A DNA stretch of 64,000 bases from Buddleja alternifolia (Eukaryota; Streptophyta; Magnoliopsida; Lamiales; Scrophulariaceae). Of this stretch, positions 33,802-45,249 are shown piece by piece (the stretch's first letter is position 1; the number at the start of each line of letters is the position of its first letter). The position numbers and the translations under genes are program-made. The notes under the pieces are model-generated. The model was not told the origin of the DNA, searched no databases, and saw nothing but the letters and a program-made list of their open reading frames with translations. Location: the NCBI GenBank assembly GCA_019426215.1, contig CM033401.1, positions 20,279,134 to 20,343,133 of the forward strand. Reading direction: 5' to 3'.

Positions 33802-34566
33802 TATTTTTTCAAATTTTATTTTTGGGATTTGGTCTTTTTGAATTCTGAAAATTACTTCTCTTACTTGATGGGGTACTTGTAAGCTCACTAACAACTAGAT
33901 TCTAGTATTGTTCTCTCCTACTCCAAATTATTATAATTAAAAGTATTCTAAATGGTTGTCATTATGAATGAAATGACATTCACTTTAGATTAAATGATAC
34001 CTCAATCAACTTTTTTGGGTTTTCCCGTGTTTACATTATTTTTATTGAATATGAGTATGATTCAAACGTGAGATTTTGAATACATCTTCATGTACGTATT
34101 GTTGCTTTTGTTATATGTATATATATATATATTATCTGAATGGGATGTTTTAACTCCAAATGGTGGATTTAATTTTGTCAAGAATCCAAAGGATATTAAT
34201 GATGCCGACTCATTACTAATAAAACTTTTTAGCATAAATATTGAACTTCTCATAGTGTTGCAGTGAATGCGCAGTCGCCTATTCACAACGCATATATTTG
34301 TTGGAGGTTTTTGTCTTGCACGCCCATGCATGCTTCTATAACGGTCCCCAACTAGGTAACCCTCTAGCCATGCGTCGCCTGACATCCTGGGTCATGTGGG
34401 TACATATCTTGGATGGCACTATGATACTGTTCCTCCATCTCGGCATTGAGGCCCGCTTACGTGTCCACAACGCATTCCAACATGTTCGTCACTTACTAGG
34501 TGTACTCGGATTGCCTTGTGCCCTTAGCTGTTCCTAGACCGAGTAGGACCACATGTAGCTCCAAGA
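33802..34566. other. 3' flank of the TBL gene
   Basis: Probably 3' UTR for the first few hundred bases. The part 34270-34560 is more GC-rich than its surroundings and has a short open frame, but I recognise no gene or element in it. Confidence 0.5.
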
Positions 34567-35322
34567 CTCGTAAGCTATGATGCACAGACACTACACGACA
34601 TGGACATGAGACACGTCAATTCTTAAAAAATTAGGATACGGACACGGCTCGGACACATCTGCCCATATATATATAATATGTTATAACTTATAAACTTATG
34701 AGTAATTGAGCACCTATTAGACAATAATCAACAATTCAATAACTTATTAATAACAACCTATATATATATATTCACTATTTGTATATGAGCAACCTATTTT
34801 TACATAAAATAACAACTTATTAATAACAATGTTTCATTATCTTTAAAGAACTTTGACACCTCTCTCCTCGTGAGAGTTTTCATCCCGTCTGCATGAACTT
34901 TCTAGGATTAGGGTTTGAGTGGAAAAACTGATAACTTTAGTGAGGCAGAGATACACGAGTGCGAGGGTTTCAGATCTGCTCCTATCCTTAGGGGTTTTGC
35001 TCATTCGAATTTCTGCCAGCAACAATCGCTGGACCCTAGTCTTTCTTCTCCATCGATCATCGTCCTTTCATGCATACAAAGTTCCGTAGCCGCTATCACA
35101 TAACACGAACGATTCCATATTTTACTTTTCTGCCTAGAATCTATACTCCTTCTAACTGTGTTACTTTGCTTATTCTTGGTTGTTTTTCTTTGTTTTTTGC
35201 TTTGCAAAACCTAACGTTTTTCCGAATATCTTTGGACAGAGTACAACGCTCGTTTCTCCTCATAACCCAACCCGAGAGGTAAACTCCTCCCGAACTCTTC
35301 GATTTCAGTACAATCAGGTATT

Positions 35323-36726
35323 ATGGAGGCAGAAATAAATCGAATAGGTAATATTTCACTTGCTGCATCTGAACGAACTACCATCCCAGTTCCTATGGCG
35401 GTTTGGAAATCTGATTATAGGGGTCCAAACCACGTTATCGTGGGATGTCTTGTTTCTGAGAGAAGAGTGAGCTTTTCAGCCTTTAAAGATACAATCCTAG
35501 GGGCGTTTCGTCCCGTTAAAGGGGTGGGTGTGGAAAGGCTCGATAATGGTCGTTTTATCTTTGTCTTTGATCATCAACGTGATTTTGATAGAGTTCTTAG
35601 CGGGGGCCCTTGGTGTTTCGATAATGATCTCTTAGTTCTTAAGGCTCTAGGCGAATGTGATGATCCATACTCAACTCCTCTCAACTGGGTAGATATCTAT
35701 GTAATAATCAAAGGTCTTCCCCTTAGCAAAATTAATCGCAATATGGCTGAATTCATAGGGGGTATCCTGGGCAAATTTTGTTTTGCCAACTTAGCTGCTG
35801 ATGGCTACTCATGGGGATCTACTATTCGAATTCGTGTTGGTATCGATATCACCAAACCCCTTTTGCGCAGCTCCGTTCTAGGTTCAGAAGGTGAAACTAT
35901 TTTGATCACATAAGCGTATGAGCGACTTCCAAATTTTTGTTTCCTATGTGGTCTTATGAGCCACACCATGCAATTCTATGAACTCCCTTATGACAGGAAC
36001 TTCATCGAACCAGGAGAAGAACTCCCTTTTGATTTGAAACTCCGAGCCACATCTCGTCAATCCTATCCTTACCGATCTACACATAGAGGGCCCCAAATTT
36101 TCTCACCATCTCCAACTCACTCACACAGCAAGGCAGACTCTGAGAATTGGCGCAACAACTGTCCTTTATACCCGACCCCCAACTCTTCCTCTACTAACCG
36201 AGTCTTGTGCGAAACAGGGTTGATTAGCCCCAAACGCTCAAATTTTGATCAATGGCGTCCACCATACGCAAATTCAGGCCAAAATGGGGATATAGACGAA
36301 GTTATTTCCCCAAGCAATGCTATGAATGAAACTATACCGAACGGTGACGTAAATCCGCATGATCCCAAACCATCCAATATTCTATCATCACGAACCCTCC
36401 TGTTATCCCAACTCATTCCTTATACAAATCCCATGCAAGATATCTCTGATCAAAACGCCCCACTCCCAGCTTCCCATGCCCCTCCTACTAGTATCTCTAC
36501 TATGGTCACCTTTACCTCCCAATCCACCCCTTCAACACGGTCAGCTAACCACATTTTCCCTTCTTCAAGCAACACACCATCTCAACATCCCCATAAGCCT
36601 ATCCTCATCAATATCCCTCTCCAATTATCCATAACTCCACCCCAACCAGCAACCTCAAAAATCAATCAAGTCGCAAAACCAAACGCACCACAAAACCACG
36701 AGGTCGGCCACCTAAGTGGAAACTAA
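35323..36726 (+). pseudogene. LINE ORF1 (DUF4283-type RNA-binding protein with zinc knuckle)
   Basis: 468 codons. The N-terminal DUF4283-like domain (SFSAFKDTILGAF, GGPWCFDNDLLVL) is the usual nucleic-acid-binding part of plant L1 ORF1. An in-frame TAA at 35911-35913 interrupts it just before YERLPNFCFLCG. The zinc knuckle is C-x2-C-x4-H-x4-Y, so the last Cys is lost. The C-terminal half is Ser/Pro/Asn-rich and poorly conserved. In a live element ORF1 coats the LINE RNA. Confidence 0.85.
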
Positions 36727-36844
36727 TTGAACTCTCGGAGGGTCCAACCGACCTTATCATCCCGAAAACTAAAAAACCAACTCTTAGGTTACTAGACGAA
36801 CCCAACTCGCCGGCGGAGGCTGCAGAGCAGCCCCGCCAAACACT

Positions 36845-39800
36845 ATGAATATCTTGTGTTGGAACTGGCAGGGCCTCGGGGGGGCGGGGGGGGGGCTCGG
36901 ACAGTTCAAGAACTCACGGACTTGACCCGTTTTCATTCTCCCTCGATAGTTTTCTTAATTGATACTTGCTTTAGGTCTAGTGATTTTGATTTTCTAAAAG
37001 CACGTCTTAATTTCTTTGGTGTTTGTGTCGATGCGATTGGCCTTTCAGGGAGTCTTGGTCTCCTTTGGGACAAAAGCATTTCAATTTTGCTTCAATCTTT
37101 TTCTCATTTTCATATTGATACATCTATTATCCCTTCTGATAACTCTGGCTCTTGGCGCTTTACGAGTTTCTATGGCCACTCGGAGACGTCTAACCGAAAA
37201 GAGTCATGGCAGCTTCTCCGACGTCTGAGCTCGGGTCACTTCTCTCCTTGGCTTGTAGCCGTTGATTTCAATGAGATTCTCCACCCTCGAGAGCAACATA
37301 GTGTTCAGCCTAGACCACTTTGGCAAATGCAGGACTTTCGTATTGCCCTTTCCGATACGGGCCTCCATGATCTCGGTTTTTATGGACCACCACTCATGTG
37401 GTCGAATCGCCGTGAGTCTCCTCACACGGTCCACGGACGACTGGACCGTGGGTGTGCTAATATGGCTTGGTCTGATCATTTCCTAAGTGCCAAAGTCGCC
37501 CACCTCTCTGCTGTCTACTCGGACCACCGCCCCATCCTTATTCAATTGGATCCTGCTATTGTGGCTAAACACATGAGAAAAAAAGAAAAAAATTTCATTT
37601 TGAATTTGTTTGGTTACGTAAAAGTGATAAAAGACTCCTGGAACACTAATCTTAATTGTCCCATTAATGAAAAGGTTTGGAAAAATGTTAAAAATTGTCG
37701 TGTGGGTCTCCTTACTTGGTATCAAAATTCACTAGGTTTTACCAAACACCGTATTCGTGAGCTTGAGAGTACCATTAAGGATCTTAGGGAAGGAATCATC
37801 AAGTCGGAGTCGCGTTAGGACGAACGTGTAGCCCGGGACGAGCTCGAAGAGCTCAAGTTGGGCGAAGAATCTATTTGGAAACAACAGAGTCGAGCCATGT
37901 GGATGAGAGAGGGGGATAGGAATACGGGTTATTTTCATGCATGCGCGTCTGATTGTAGGAAACATAATGCTATTTCTAAGTTGAGAGATGAGAATGGGAA
38001 CTGGGTGGAAAAGGAAGAAGATGTTCAACGTGTAATTTTGCACTATTTTGATAGTATTTTTACCTCCATTAACCCATCAGTGCAGGAACTTGACAGTGTT
38101 TTGGAGGTTGTCAAATCTCGGGTAACGGACGAGATGTATCGCACTTTACGATGCCCGTACACTCCGGAGGAGGTAAAACGTTCTCTTTTTCAAATGCACC
38201 CTCTTAAATCCCCTGGTCCCGATGGCATGTCCCCAATTTTTTTCCATAAATTTTGGCATATTGTTGGTCCTGACGTTACAGCTCGTGTGCTAAATTTGCT
38301 AAATAACAAAGAATTTATGCCCAAGCTAAATTTTACTCATATTGTTCTCATCCCTAAGTGTGATAACCCCGAGCTTGTCTCTCACTTCCGTCTTATTAGC
38401 CTATGTAATGTGATCTATAAGCTTGCCTCCAAATCCATAGCCAATCGCCTTAAACCATTCCTACACTCCATTATTTCCGAAAATCAATCAGCCTTTATTT
38501 CGGGTCGATTGATTTCAGATAATATTCTAGTGGCTTATGAACTGAACCATTTCCTCAAAAAGAAAGACTGGGGGGTAGTTGGTCAAGTTGCGCAAAAAAT
38601 GGATATGAACAACGCCTACGATAGGGTAAAGTGGGTCTTTTTGGAAAGAGTGTTGGTGAGGTTAGGTTTTCATTGTGAGGTAGTAGACTTGATTATGCTT
38701 TGTGTTGAGTCTGTTACCTATTCGTTCATGCTAACTGGTTCACAGTTTGGTTACTTACATCCGAAGAGGGGCATCTGTCAAGGGGACCCCCTATCACTAT
38801 ATTTGTTTTTGATATGTGCAGAGGTATTTAGCAGCTTAATTCGAGAGGTGGAGCAACAAGGACGGTTACAGGGAGTTAGGGTTAGTCACCTAGCCCCCAG
38901 TGTTTCCCACCTTTTATTTGCAGATGATACACTGATCTTCGCTCAGGCTGAGGAGGAAGCGATGCACTGTATCAAGGAAATTTTAAGAAAATACGCTCTT
39001 GCATCTGGATAAGAAATCAACCTTCAGAAATCTACCTGGTATTCAGCAAGAACACCCCTGCTTACATCAAACCGATTCTCTCATCTATTTTGGGGGTGAG
39101 GATTTCTGAAAAACATGAAAAATATTTGGGGTTGCCTTCAGTGGTAGGCAAGTTTAGGCGAGAGGTCTTCGCTTCCCTACGACACCGTGTTCATGATCGC
39201 ATAATTGGAGCTCAAAATTTTTATCTCAGGCGGGGAAGGAGGTTCTATTCAAACCTGTTGTACAATCTATTTCGACTTATGCAATGAGTTGCTTTAGGCT
39301 ACAGGATTACCTACTAAATGAAATGGAGTCGGCTATGGCAGTCTTCTGGTAGAATAACAGGGAAACACGGAAAATACACTGGATTGCATGGAGTAAATTA
39401 TGTCAACACAAGGAAGATGGGGGTTTGGGTTTTCGAGAATTGAAATCTTTCAATCTCGCAATGCTAGCCAAACAGGGATGGCGACTGATTCAAAATCCAG
39501 ATTGTCTACTTAGTCGAATTTATAAAGCAAGATATTTCCCTGATTGTGACTTTCTCGAGGTGACGGAAGGGTCAAATGCGTCCTTTACTTGGAAGAGCAT
39601 TATGGCAGCGCAAGATATAGTGAGACGGGGATGTAGATGGCAGGTTGGCAAGGGTGATAACATTATGGTTTGGACAGATCCGTGGCTGCCAAAGTCACGC
39701 AATTTTCGACCTATAACACCTTTTCGGCGATTACCACTTAATGCTTGGGTGAGTTCGCTTATTGACCAAGACACGAGATGGTGGAATACGGAGTTATTAG

Positions 39801-40888
39801 ATCATGTATTCTGGCCGGAAGATGTGGATATTATTGAAACTATCCCACTTGATAGTCGAGGGAATCGAGATCGATTGATTTGGAGTTTCTCACGAAAAGG
39901 TAACTTTTCGGTTCGTAGTGCCTATCATGCTATTCGAGAATTGAATCAAAGCCCTCTCCCGTCAACTTCCTCGTGTGCATCCAATGCACCGAGCAAATCT
40001 TGGAGCTTTCTGTGGCAAGCTTCCGTCCCACCAAAAGTGCGATTATTTGGATAGAGAGCTTGTAAGAATGCACTTGCTACTGCCTTAAACTTGGAGAAGA
40101 GGAAAGTTGAGATTGTTAATAGCTGCTGCTTATGTGACTTAGAGAATGAAACTCTTGCTCATACTCTATTTCACTGTCAGTTCTCCCGAGTTATTTGGAG
40201 TCTAAGCATGCTTCCCTGGAGTTGTATCTCGCATTTTTCGGAGGATATCGAAAGCTAGTTTCGGTGGGTTCATGAAAAATTGGAAGCGGAACACTTTAAT
40301 CTTTTCTTGACAATTTGCTGGTATTGATGGTTCAACCGAAATCAGACCTTGATGGATAAGAAAACCATGCAACCCGACCTGCTTGTGCAATCTGCCAGGT
40401 AGTTTATTTCGGCCTTCGCTGAGTCAGTTCTACCTGGCCCGAGTGACCCGCCCATTGAAGAGCAAGAACACTGGCATACTCCGCCGGAAGGATGGATCAA
40501 GATAAATTTTAACGGGGCTTTATTCACTAACTCCACTGCAACAGGATTGGGAGCAATTTGCAGAGATTCTCATGGGAGATGTGTGGCTTGGATGAGCAGA
40601 AAGATGGAATACCGTACGAGTCCGGAGGTAGCCGAAGCACTAACTGCCACTGAAGCTCTTAGGCTTGCGTCTCGTCGGGACTTCCGTCATATTATATTGG
40701 AGGGGGACTGCCTCCCGCTGATTACTAAGCTTAGAACCGAGGATGATGATCTCTCGCCCCTCGGCCCTCTTATTAATGATTTTCGCTTTTCTCTTCTTTC
40801 GTTTCAAAACTTTCACATTTCGTTTTGTCGTCGTCGTTTTAATTATGTTGCTCATTTGTCAACTCGTGGAGCTCTTTCTTCTTTATAG
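36845..40888 (+). pseudogene. LINE ORF2 (endonuclease-RT-RNase H)
   Basis: Starts MNILCWNWQGLG at 36845. A G-rich stretch (36878-36897) then shifts the frame. An apurinic-type endonuclease domain follows, with VDFNEIL and YSDHRPIL. The RT domain has SPGPDGMSP, the LISLCNVIYKL core and an intact FADD box (near 38920). A zinc-finger-like CCLCDLENETLAHTLFHC and an RNase H domain (INFNGAL, where the usual first catalytic Asp is Asn) follow. Stops occur at 37816 and 39010, with further stops and two frameshifts between 39013 and 40400. The family function is target-primed reverse transcription. Confidence 0.9.
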
Positions 40889-41436
40889 GGTGTCTCGGAC
40901 CCTCTACTGAATGTTGAAAACGCTTTGTTGGCTGATTTGGCCTAGTTTATGAATTTCATTGTTTATTCCTCAAAAATAATAACAATGTTTCTGTAAACTA
41001 TAAAGGTTCATCTATATATAATTACATATATATATATGTATAAATACATAAAAAAATGCAAAAAATCAGCCCCAAAGTGTCCTGAACGTGTCCATGCCGT
41101 GTCCGAATTTTATTTATTTATTTTAAATTCTGGACACACTTTCGCCGTGTCCAATACGTTCCGTGGCCGTGTCCATGTTCATTGTGTGTCCGACACTGCA
41201 CGGGGTGATTTTTCGGAGTGTCCGTGCATCATAGCTCGTAAGTAACTCCAGGACTCATATGAAGTATCATCATTTCTCATTGGGGTAAGTCTCTCATAGT
41301 GTAGCTTAGGGGTAAGGAGATCAAAAATTATTTAGAGTTTGTTTTCATTACGAGAGGTACTGTTTATGAGTGAAATTTATTTTATCCTACATTTTTAGCA
41401 GAATTGGTGTGTCCTGTGACACTAACCACCCTGAGT

Positions 41437-42837
41437 TAAGGTGTAATGATACATCAACCTCCTCTTATCTTTATTTCATTTACCTCCTGCTACGTATGTG
41501 TTCGGCTTATAGATGCCCCCTACAGTAATCTTCCGGCCAAAAGATCTATGAAAACTTTCTATGTATCCTTAGGTGCTCGCACTAAACATGTGAGGTCAAA
41601 ACATACGTTTGAGGCCAATTGTAACATTTTAGATAATTTTTATAAAATAAATTACAGTTTTTTTTAAAAATTAGAAATTCAAAAAAAACCAAAATTATAG
41701 TTCCTTTAACTTTTGCTTTAAAGTGGAAAAAATTGGGGAAAATTGCATATCACACCTCTATGAAAGTCGAAAAGTGCTGAAAATCCACATGTGAACAAAA
41801 TATAGCCACATCGGTGTTTTTGAAAATCCTGCAAGAAAATCTCTGTCGAAAATCACTGTTTTCTTTCCTTTGCTCCAAGAGAATAAAATCATTTGGAAAT
41901 TGGGATAATGTAGCTTATGGAATGGAATCATCATCTATTTCCTTTCCAAAAAAAGCAGATCTCGTTTCTGCACAAAACTCGATTAAAGAGCAGCTTCAAT
42001 CAATTATTGGGGCAATTTCTATGTGGCAAACCCCTAACTTTGGGCATCTATATTAATTAGTTAATTCAATCTTACCTTGGTTCCTCCTATGAATCATCAC
42101 TTCGATTTCCTTCCATATTTTTGAATTTCTTCCTAAAATTTCAGTTTTGTTTTGTTTTTTTGTTTTGTTTTTCAAAAACGTTTTGTCATTATTTTTTGAA
42201 TTTTTCCTGAATTTTTGGATTTTTTCCTTCTAATTTTCTGACTATTTATGGAATTTTTCTGTTTTTGATTTTCAGAAATTTTATTACTATTTTTGATATT
42301 TTTATGATTTTTTTCATAATATTTATTATTTTGTTCTCATTTGTTTGATCCAACAACTAAGAACAAATGATCCAAAAACTGAGATTAAATGAGAATAAAA
42401 ATAATGTTTATTAATACTATAGGTATATATAACAATCATAAAATACAGAAAACGAACGCCATTAGTCTGCACTAATGGAAAGGAGAGTGTGCTAACTAAA
42501 AATAACAAAGGGGGTATATAAAGCTATCTTTTTAACACAGAGGGCTTTCGTACAAGTTTAGTGTTTCACAGGAGTACGAAAATGCAATTATCTAAAAAAA
42601 ATTGGACTTTAGATGATTTTTCGATCAATGGCTCTAGAAACTTTTATAAAAGAATGAAAAAGCTGGTAAAATTGTCTATTAATATTTATTCAATTTTCAG
42701 CTGTCTTTTTTTTTTTTTGTGCAGCTTTTCGGTAGGAGTAGCAATGTCATTTGAGATTATTTGTAAGCGGGATACATACATAGGGTAGGTATAATTATAA
42801 AGATAAGAGGAGTTGATGTGTGATTACACACACCTTA
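41437..42837. mobile_element. TIR element, superfamily unclear
   Basis: The left end TAAGGTGTAATGATACATCA and the following CCTCCTCTTATCTTTAT pair with the right end, whose reverse complement reads TAAGGTGTGTGTAATCACAC followed by TCAACTCCTCTTATC. The inverted repeats are about 40 bp. No clear target duplication. The interior has a T-rich tract (42120-42330) and no recognisable gene. Confidence 0.45.
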
Positions 42838-42958
42838 CCTTACCTGAAAGCTGTAATTCTTCCCTATAGATATGATTGAAATAATCGACCAGAAAACGTT
42901 TATCCAGATTGATAAATTCCTAAAAGCAACAGAAGAAAAGCTAAAAAATTTGTCATTA

Positions 42959-43148
42959 TTTTTTTTCGGTCTAACCACAGGTATTCCTTAATCACATTGG
43001 GTCAGAGCAATTCTGTTCACATCGGGTTGGCCCACGAAGAGATAAAGTGCTCCCAATAAGTAAAACTCCATCCACAAGGAATTGAACAATCGAGACCTTT
43101 GCTTAAAGAATAAGAGTGCAGAACCACTCACACCAACCACTTGTTGGT
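42959..43148 (-). mobile_element. tRNA-derived SINE (Au-like)
   Basis: Minus-strand SINE with A box GGTGTGAGTGG (43124-43134), B box region TTGTTCAATTCC (about 43078-43089), the body words TTGTGGATGGAGTTTTACTT and GGGCCAACCCGATGTGAA, and an A tail (plus-strand T run at 42959-42966). The body resembles the widespread plant Au SINE. I could not find a convincing target-site duplication. Confidence 0.7.
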
Positions 43149-43355
43149 AAAAGGAACGGAGTGGGCATTCAATATTTCAATGTCAACAAGAAAAATAGAT
43201 AGTAATTGCCCTATATTAATTTAACACAGTAAACAAAAGAATATTAATTTTGCATTTATCTATCAAATCCCAAACAAAAATAAAATTATGGTATTTGGAG
43301 TTTGCATGATTCATGTTATTCCATGCTTAGATAAAACATATAATTCTAATATAAC

Positions 43356-44129
43356 GGGAAAATTGCATTTTCAATCCCAACTTAGACTATGTGTAATTTT
43401 GATCCCAATATTATAACATTCACCACATTGCATCTTATATCTTTGTTCCAAGTCTAACGTCCGTTAGTTTCTCGACGAAAGTAGCATGTGTTTGCCACAT
43501 GCATGGTTAATTGTGCAATTTATGTCCCATAATGTTGGACCAAAATTGCACATGAGCCAAGTTTGTTCATTTCCATTTAAGAATTCGTGAATTGTGTAGG
43601 GTAACATCTATAATCATATAATATGAGATCTTATTTCTAGAAATGATATGCACATATTTTGTTTGTATATATGTTCATTTATTTTAATATACTAAACTAT
43701 ATCATGGTATATCTAGTTAGTAGAACAATTAGTACAATAGCAGTCAAAATCAAATTTGTTGTGACTTGGTGTTATTTATCAATTTTTTTGTCATATTTGG
43801 ACAAAACAAAGAAAATGGATTAAAAATAAAAGAAAGAAAATAAAATAAAAAGAAAACAAAATTAAGAGAGTAAATAATTACTTCAAAAAAATAAAATTGA
43901 AAATCGTGTACAATTTTGGTTCTATAACTTAGACTTTTGTTCGAATTTGATCCCAAGAGCGAATTAACGGTGCACATGAAAGGCACTAGCTATTTTTGTC
44001 TAAAAACTAATGGAGATTGGGGACGAAAATTGCTCTTTTTTTGAAGATATGTTATGCAACGTGAGTTGTATAATCTTGGGACCAAAATTGCACATAACCT
44101 AAGTTATAGGGCTAAATATGCAATTTCCC
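43356..44129. mobile_element. Mutator-like non-autonomous element
   Basis: 774 bp with ends GGGAAAATTGCATTTTCAAT and GCAATTTCCC in inverse. It is flanked by 9 bp TAATATAAC and TAATACAAC (43347-43355 and 44130-44138), one mismatch. A 9 bp duplication with long AT-rich TIRs is the Mutator pattern. No ORF of note. Confidence 0.75.
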
Positions 44130-44138
44130 TAATACAAC

Positions 44139-44789
44139 ATTTTTAATACATGAACATAACATTTACACTAGACAATGTTTTATACGAAAACAAAATCAAA
44201 CATATTTTTATTTTTCATATACCCTGATACATTTCCTCATAAAATATTTTGTGTAAACACTTCTAAATAAAATCAAACAAAGCGCTAATTTTCGGTCCCA
44301 TATATTTTTGGGGCGACGAAAACAGTCTTATAAGTAAGTATGATCAGAGCACCAACATGTAATCTTGTAAGTTTTAGAACATTGTATAATTGATCTTGGT
44401 ACTCTCCAGTAAAAATTAAAAGAATGAGAAAAAATTTGAACAAAAAAATTAATGAAACATTTTTAATTTCATAAGGAGTCCCGATACCACCATTCACTTT
44501 CTCTAAGCAATATGGAGAATTCTTGTGGGCAATTGTTCTAAAATACTTGAAAACAAGAGACTAATTTGAATTGAAATGAAGACAAATATAATGAAGACTA
44601 AATATTATGCTATTGATCACGGGCACTCTCCTGTACAAATTCATTAGGAATTATTCGTAAGAAAAAAGAATGAAATGAAATTTAACAAGAGAAAGAAGCT
44701 TTAATTAACAAAAGAAATTTCTGAGGCTTTTAGCAATATGAATTTTTTCTTTTTTATTGGCTCCGTTTCTCCATGGGTTGATTTCGTAA
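44139..44789. other. Non-coding AT-rich stretch
   Basis: I see no gene, RNA or clear element here. Short open frames have no recognisable domains. Confidence 0.5.
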
Positions 44790-45142
44790 ATATAATTATT
44801 CCTTCAGACAATTTTAGAGATGGATTACAAACAAAACATGAGACAAAGTTGAGATGAAATTAAAGACAAAATGAAATCTATTTAGAGACGGATTTAGAGT
44901 CGAATTAGGGACAAAATATAGAGAAGGACTATGTGTAAACAAGATATGAAAAAATAGACGAATTTATAGACGAAAAGGTGTTTCGTCGCTAACTTTAGAG
45001 ACCGAAAAAAACCCGTCTCAATTAACGTCGAGGCTTTTAAAGATGAATAGTAGAGATAAAAAATTTCGTTTTTGTCTACTTTCAGAGACTGGGTTTTAGA
45101 GACGGAATTTTCCATCTCTGAAACCTTTGTTGTCTTGTAGTG
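44790..45142. mobile_element. CACTA right-end fragment
   Basis: Ends TGTTGTCTTGTAGTG (45142), the inverse of a CACTACAAGACAACA terminus. It is preceded by repeated AGAGACGGA/TTTAGAGAC words, typical of subterminal repeats. No matching left end was found upstream, so this is a truncated or rearranged copy. The left border is approximate. Confidence 0.5.
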
Positions 45143-45249
45143 TTTAAATTGCATTTTGGCATCACTTAAGCTGGGTAGTCTTCTAAAATACATTTGTCTA
45201 GTGTTCTAATTAAAATACTCAAAAAGAGAAGATAATATATAAACTGACA

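Larger units (their letters stand above)
34836..40976 (+). mobile_element. L1-type LINE, full length but inactive
   Basis: 6141 bp non-LTR retrotransposon with a 5' leader, ORF1 and ORF2 (endonuclease, RT, RNase H) and a short A-rich end (CAAAAA). It is flanked by a perfect 15 bp duplication TAATAACAATGTTTC (34821-34835 and 40977-40991), so both ends are exact. It is inserted in the MITE at 34575-41234. Several stops and frameshifts make it inactive, although the duplication is still perfect. Confidence 0.93.
34575..41234. mobile_element. hAT-like MITE split by a LINE
   Basis: Termini CTATGATGCACAGACAC (34575) and the inverse of CTATGATGCACGGACAC (ending 41234). The element is flanked by a perfect 8 bp duplication CTCGTAAG (34567-34574 and 41235-41242), the hAT size. 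Without the LINE and its duplicated target the element is 504 bp and has no ORF. Both ends carry repeated GGACACGG-type words (34630-34660 and 41060-41230), probably subterminal transposase sites. Confidence 0.85.

Noticed and set aside
35323..40888. LINE reading frames as host genes
   Set aside because: DUF4283, endonuclease, RT and RNase H order plus a 15 bp target duplication show a retrotransposon.
41814..42056. An 80-codon plus-strand ORF as a gene
   Set aside because: No domain or family match by eye. It lies inside a TIR element next to low-complexity T-rich DNA.
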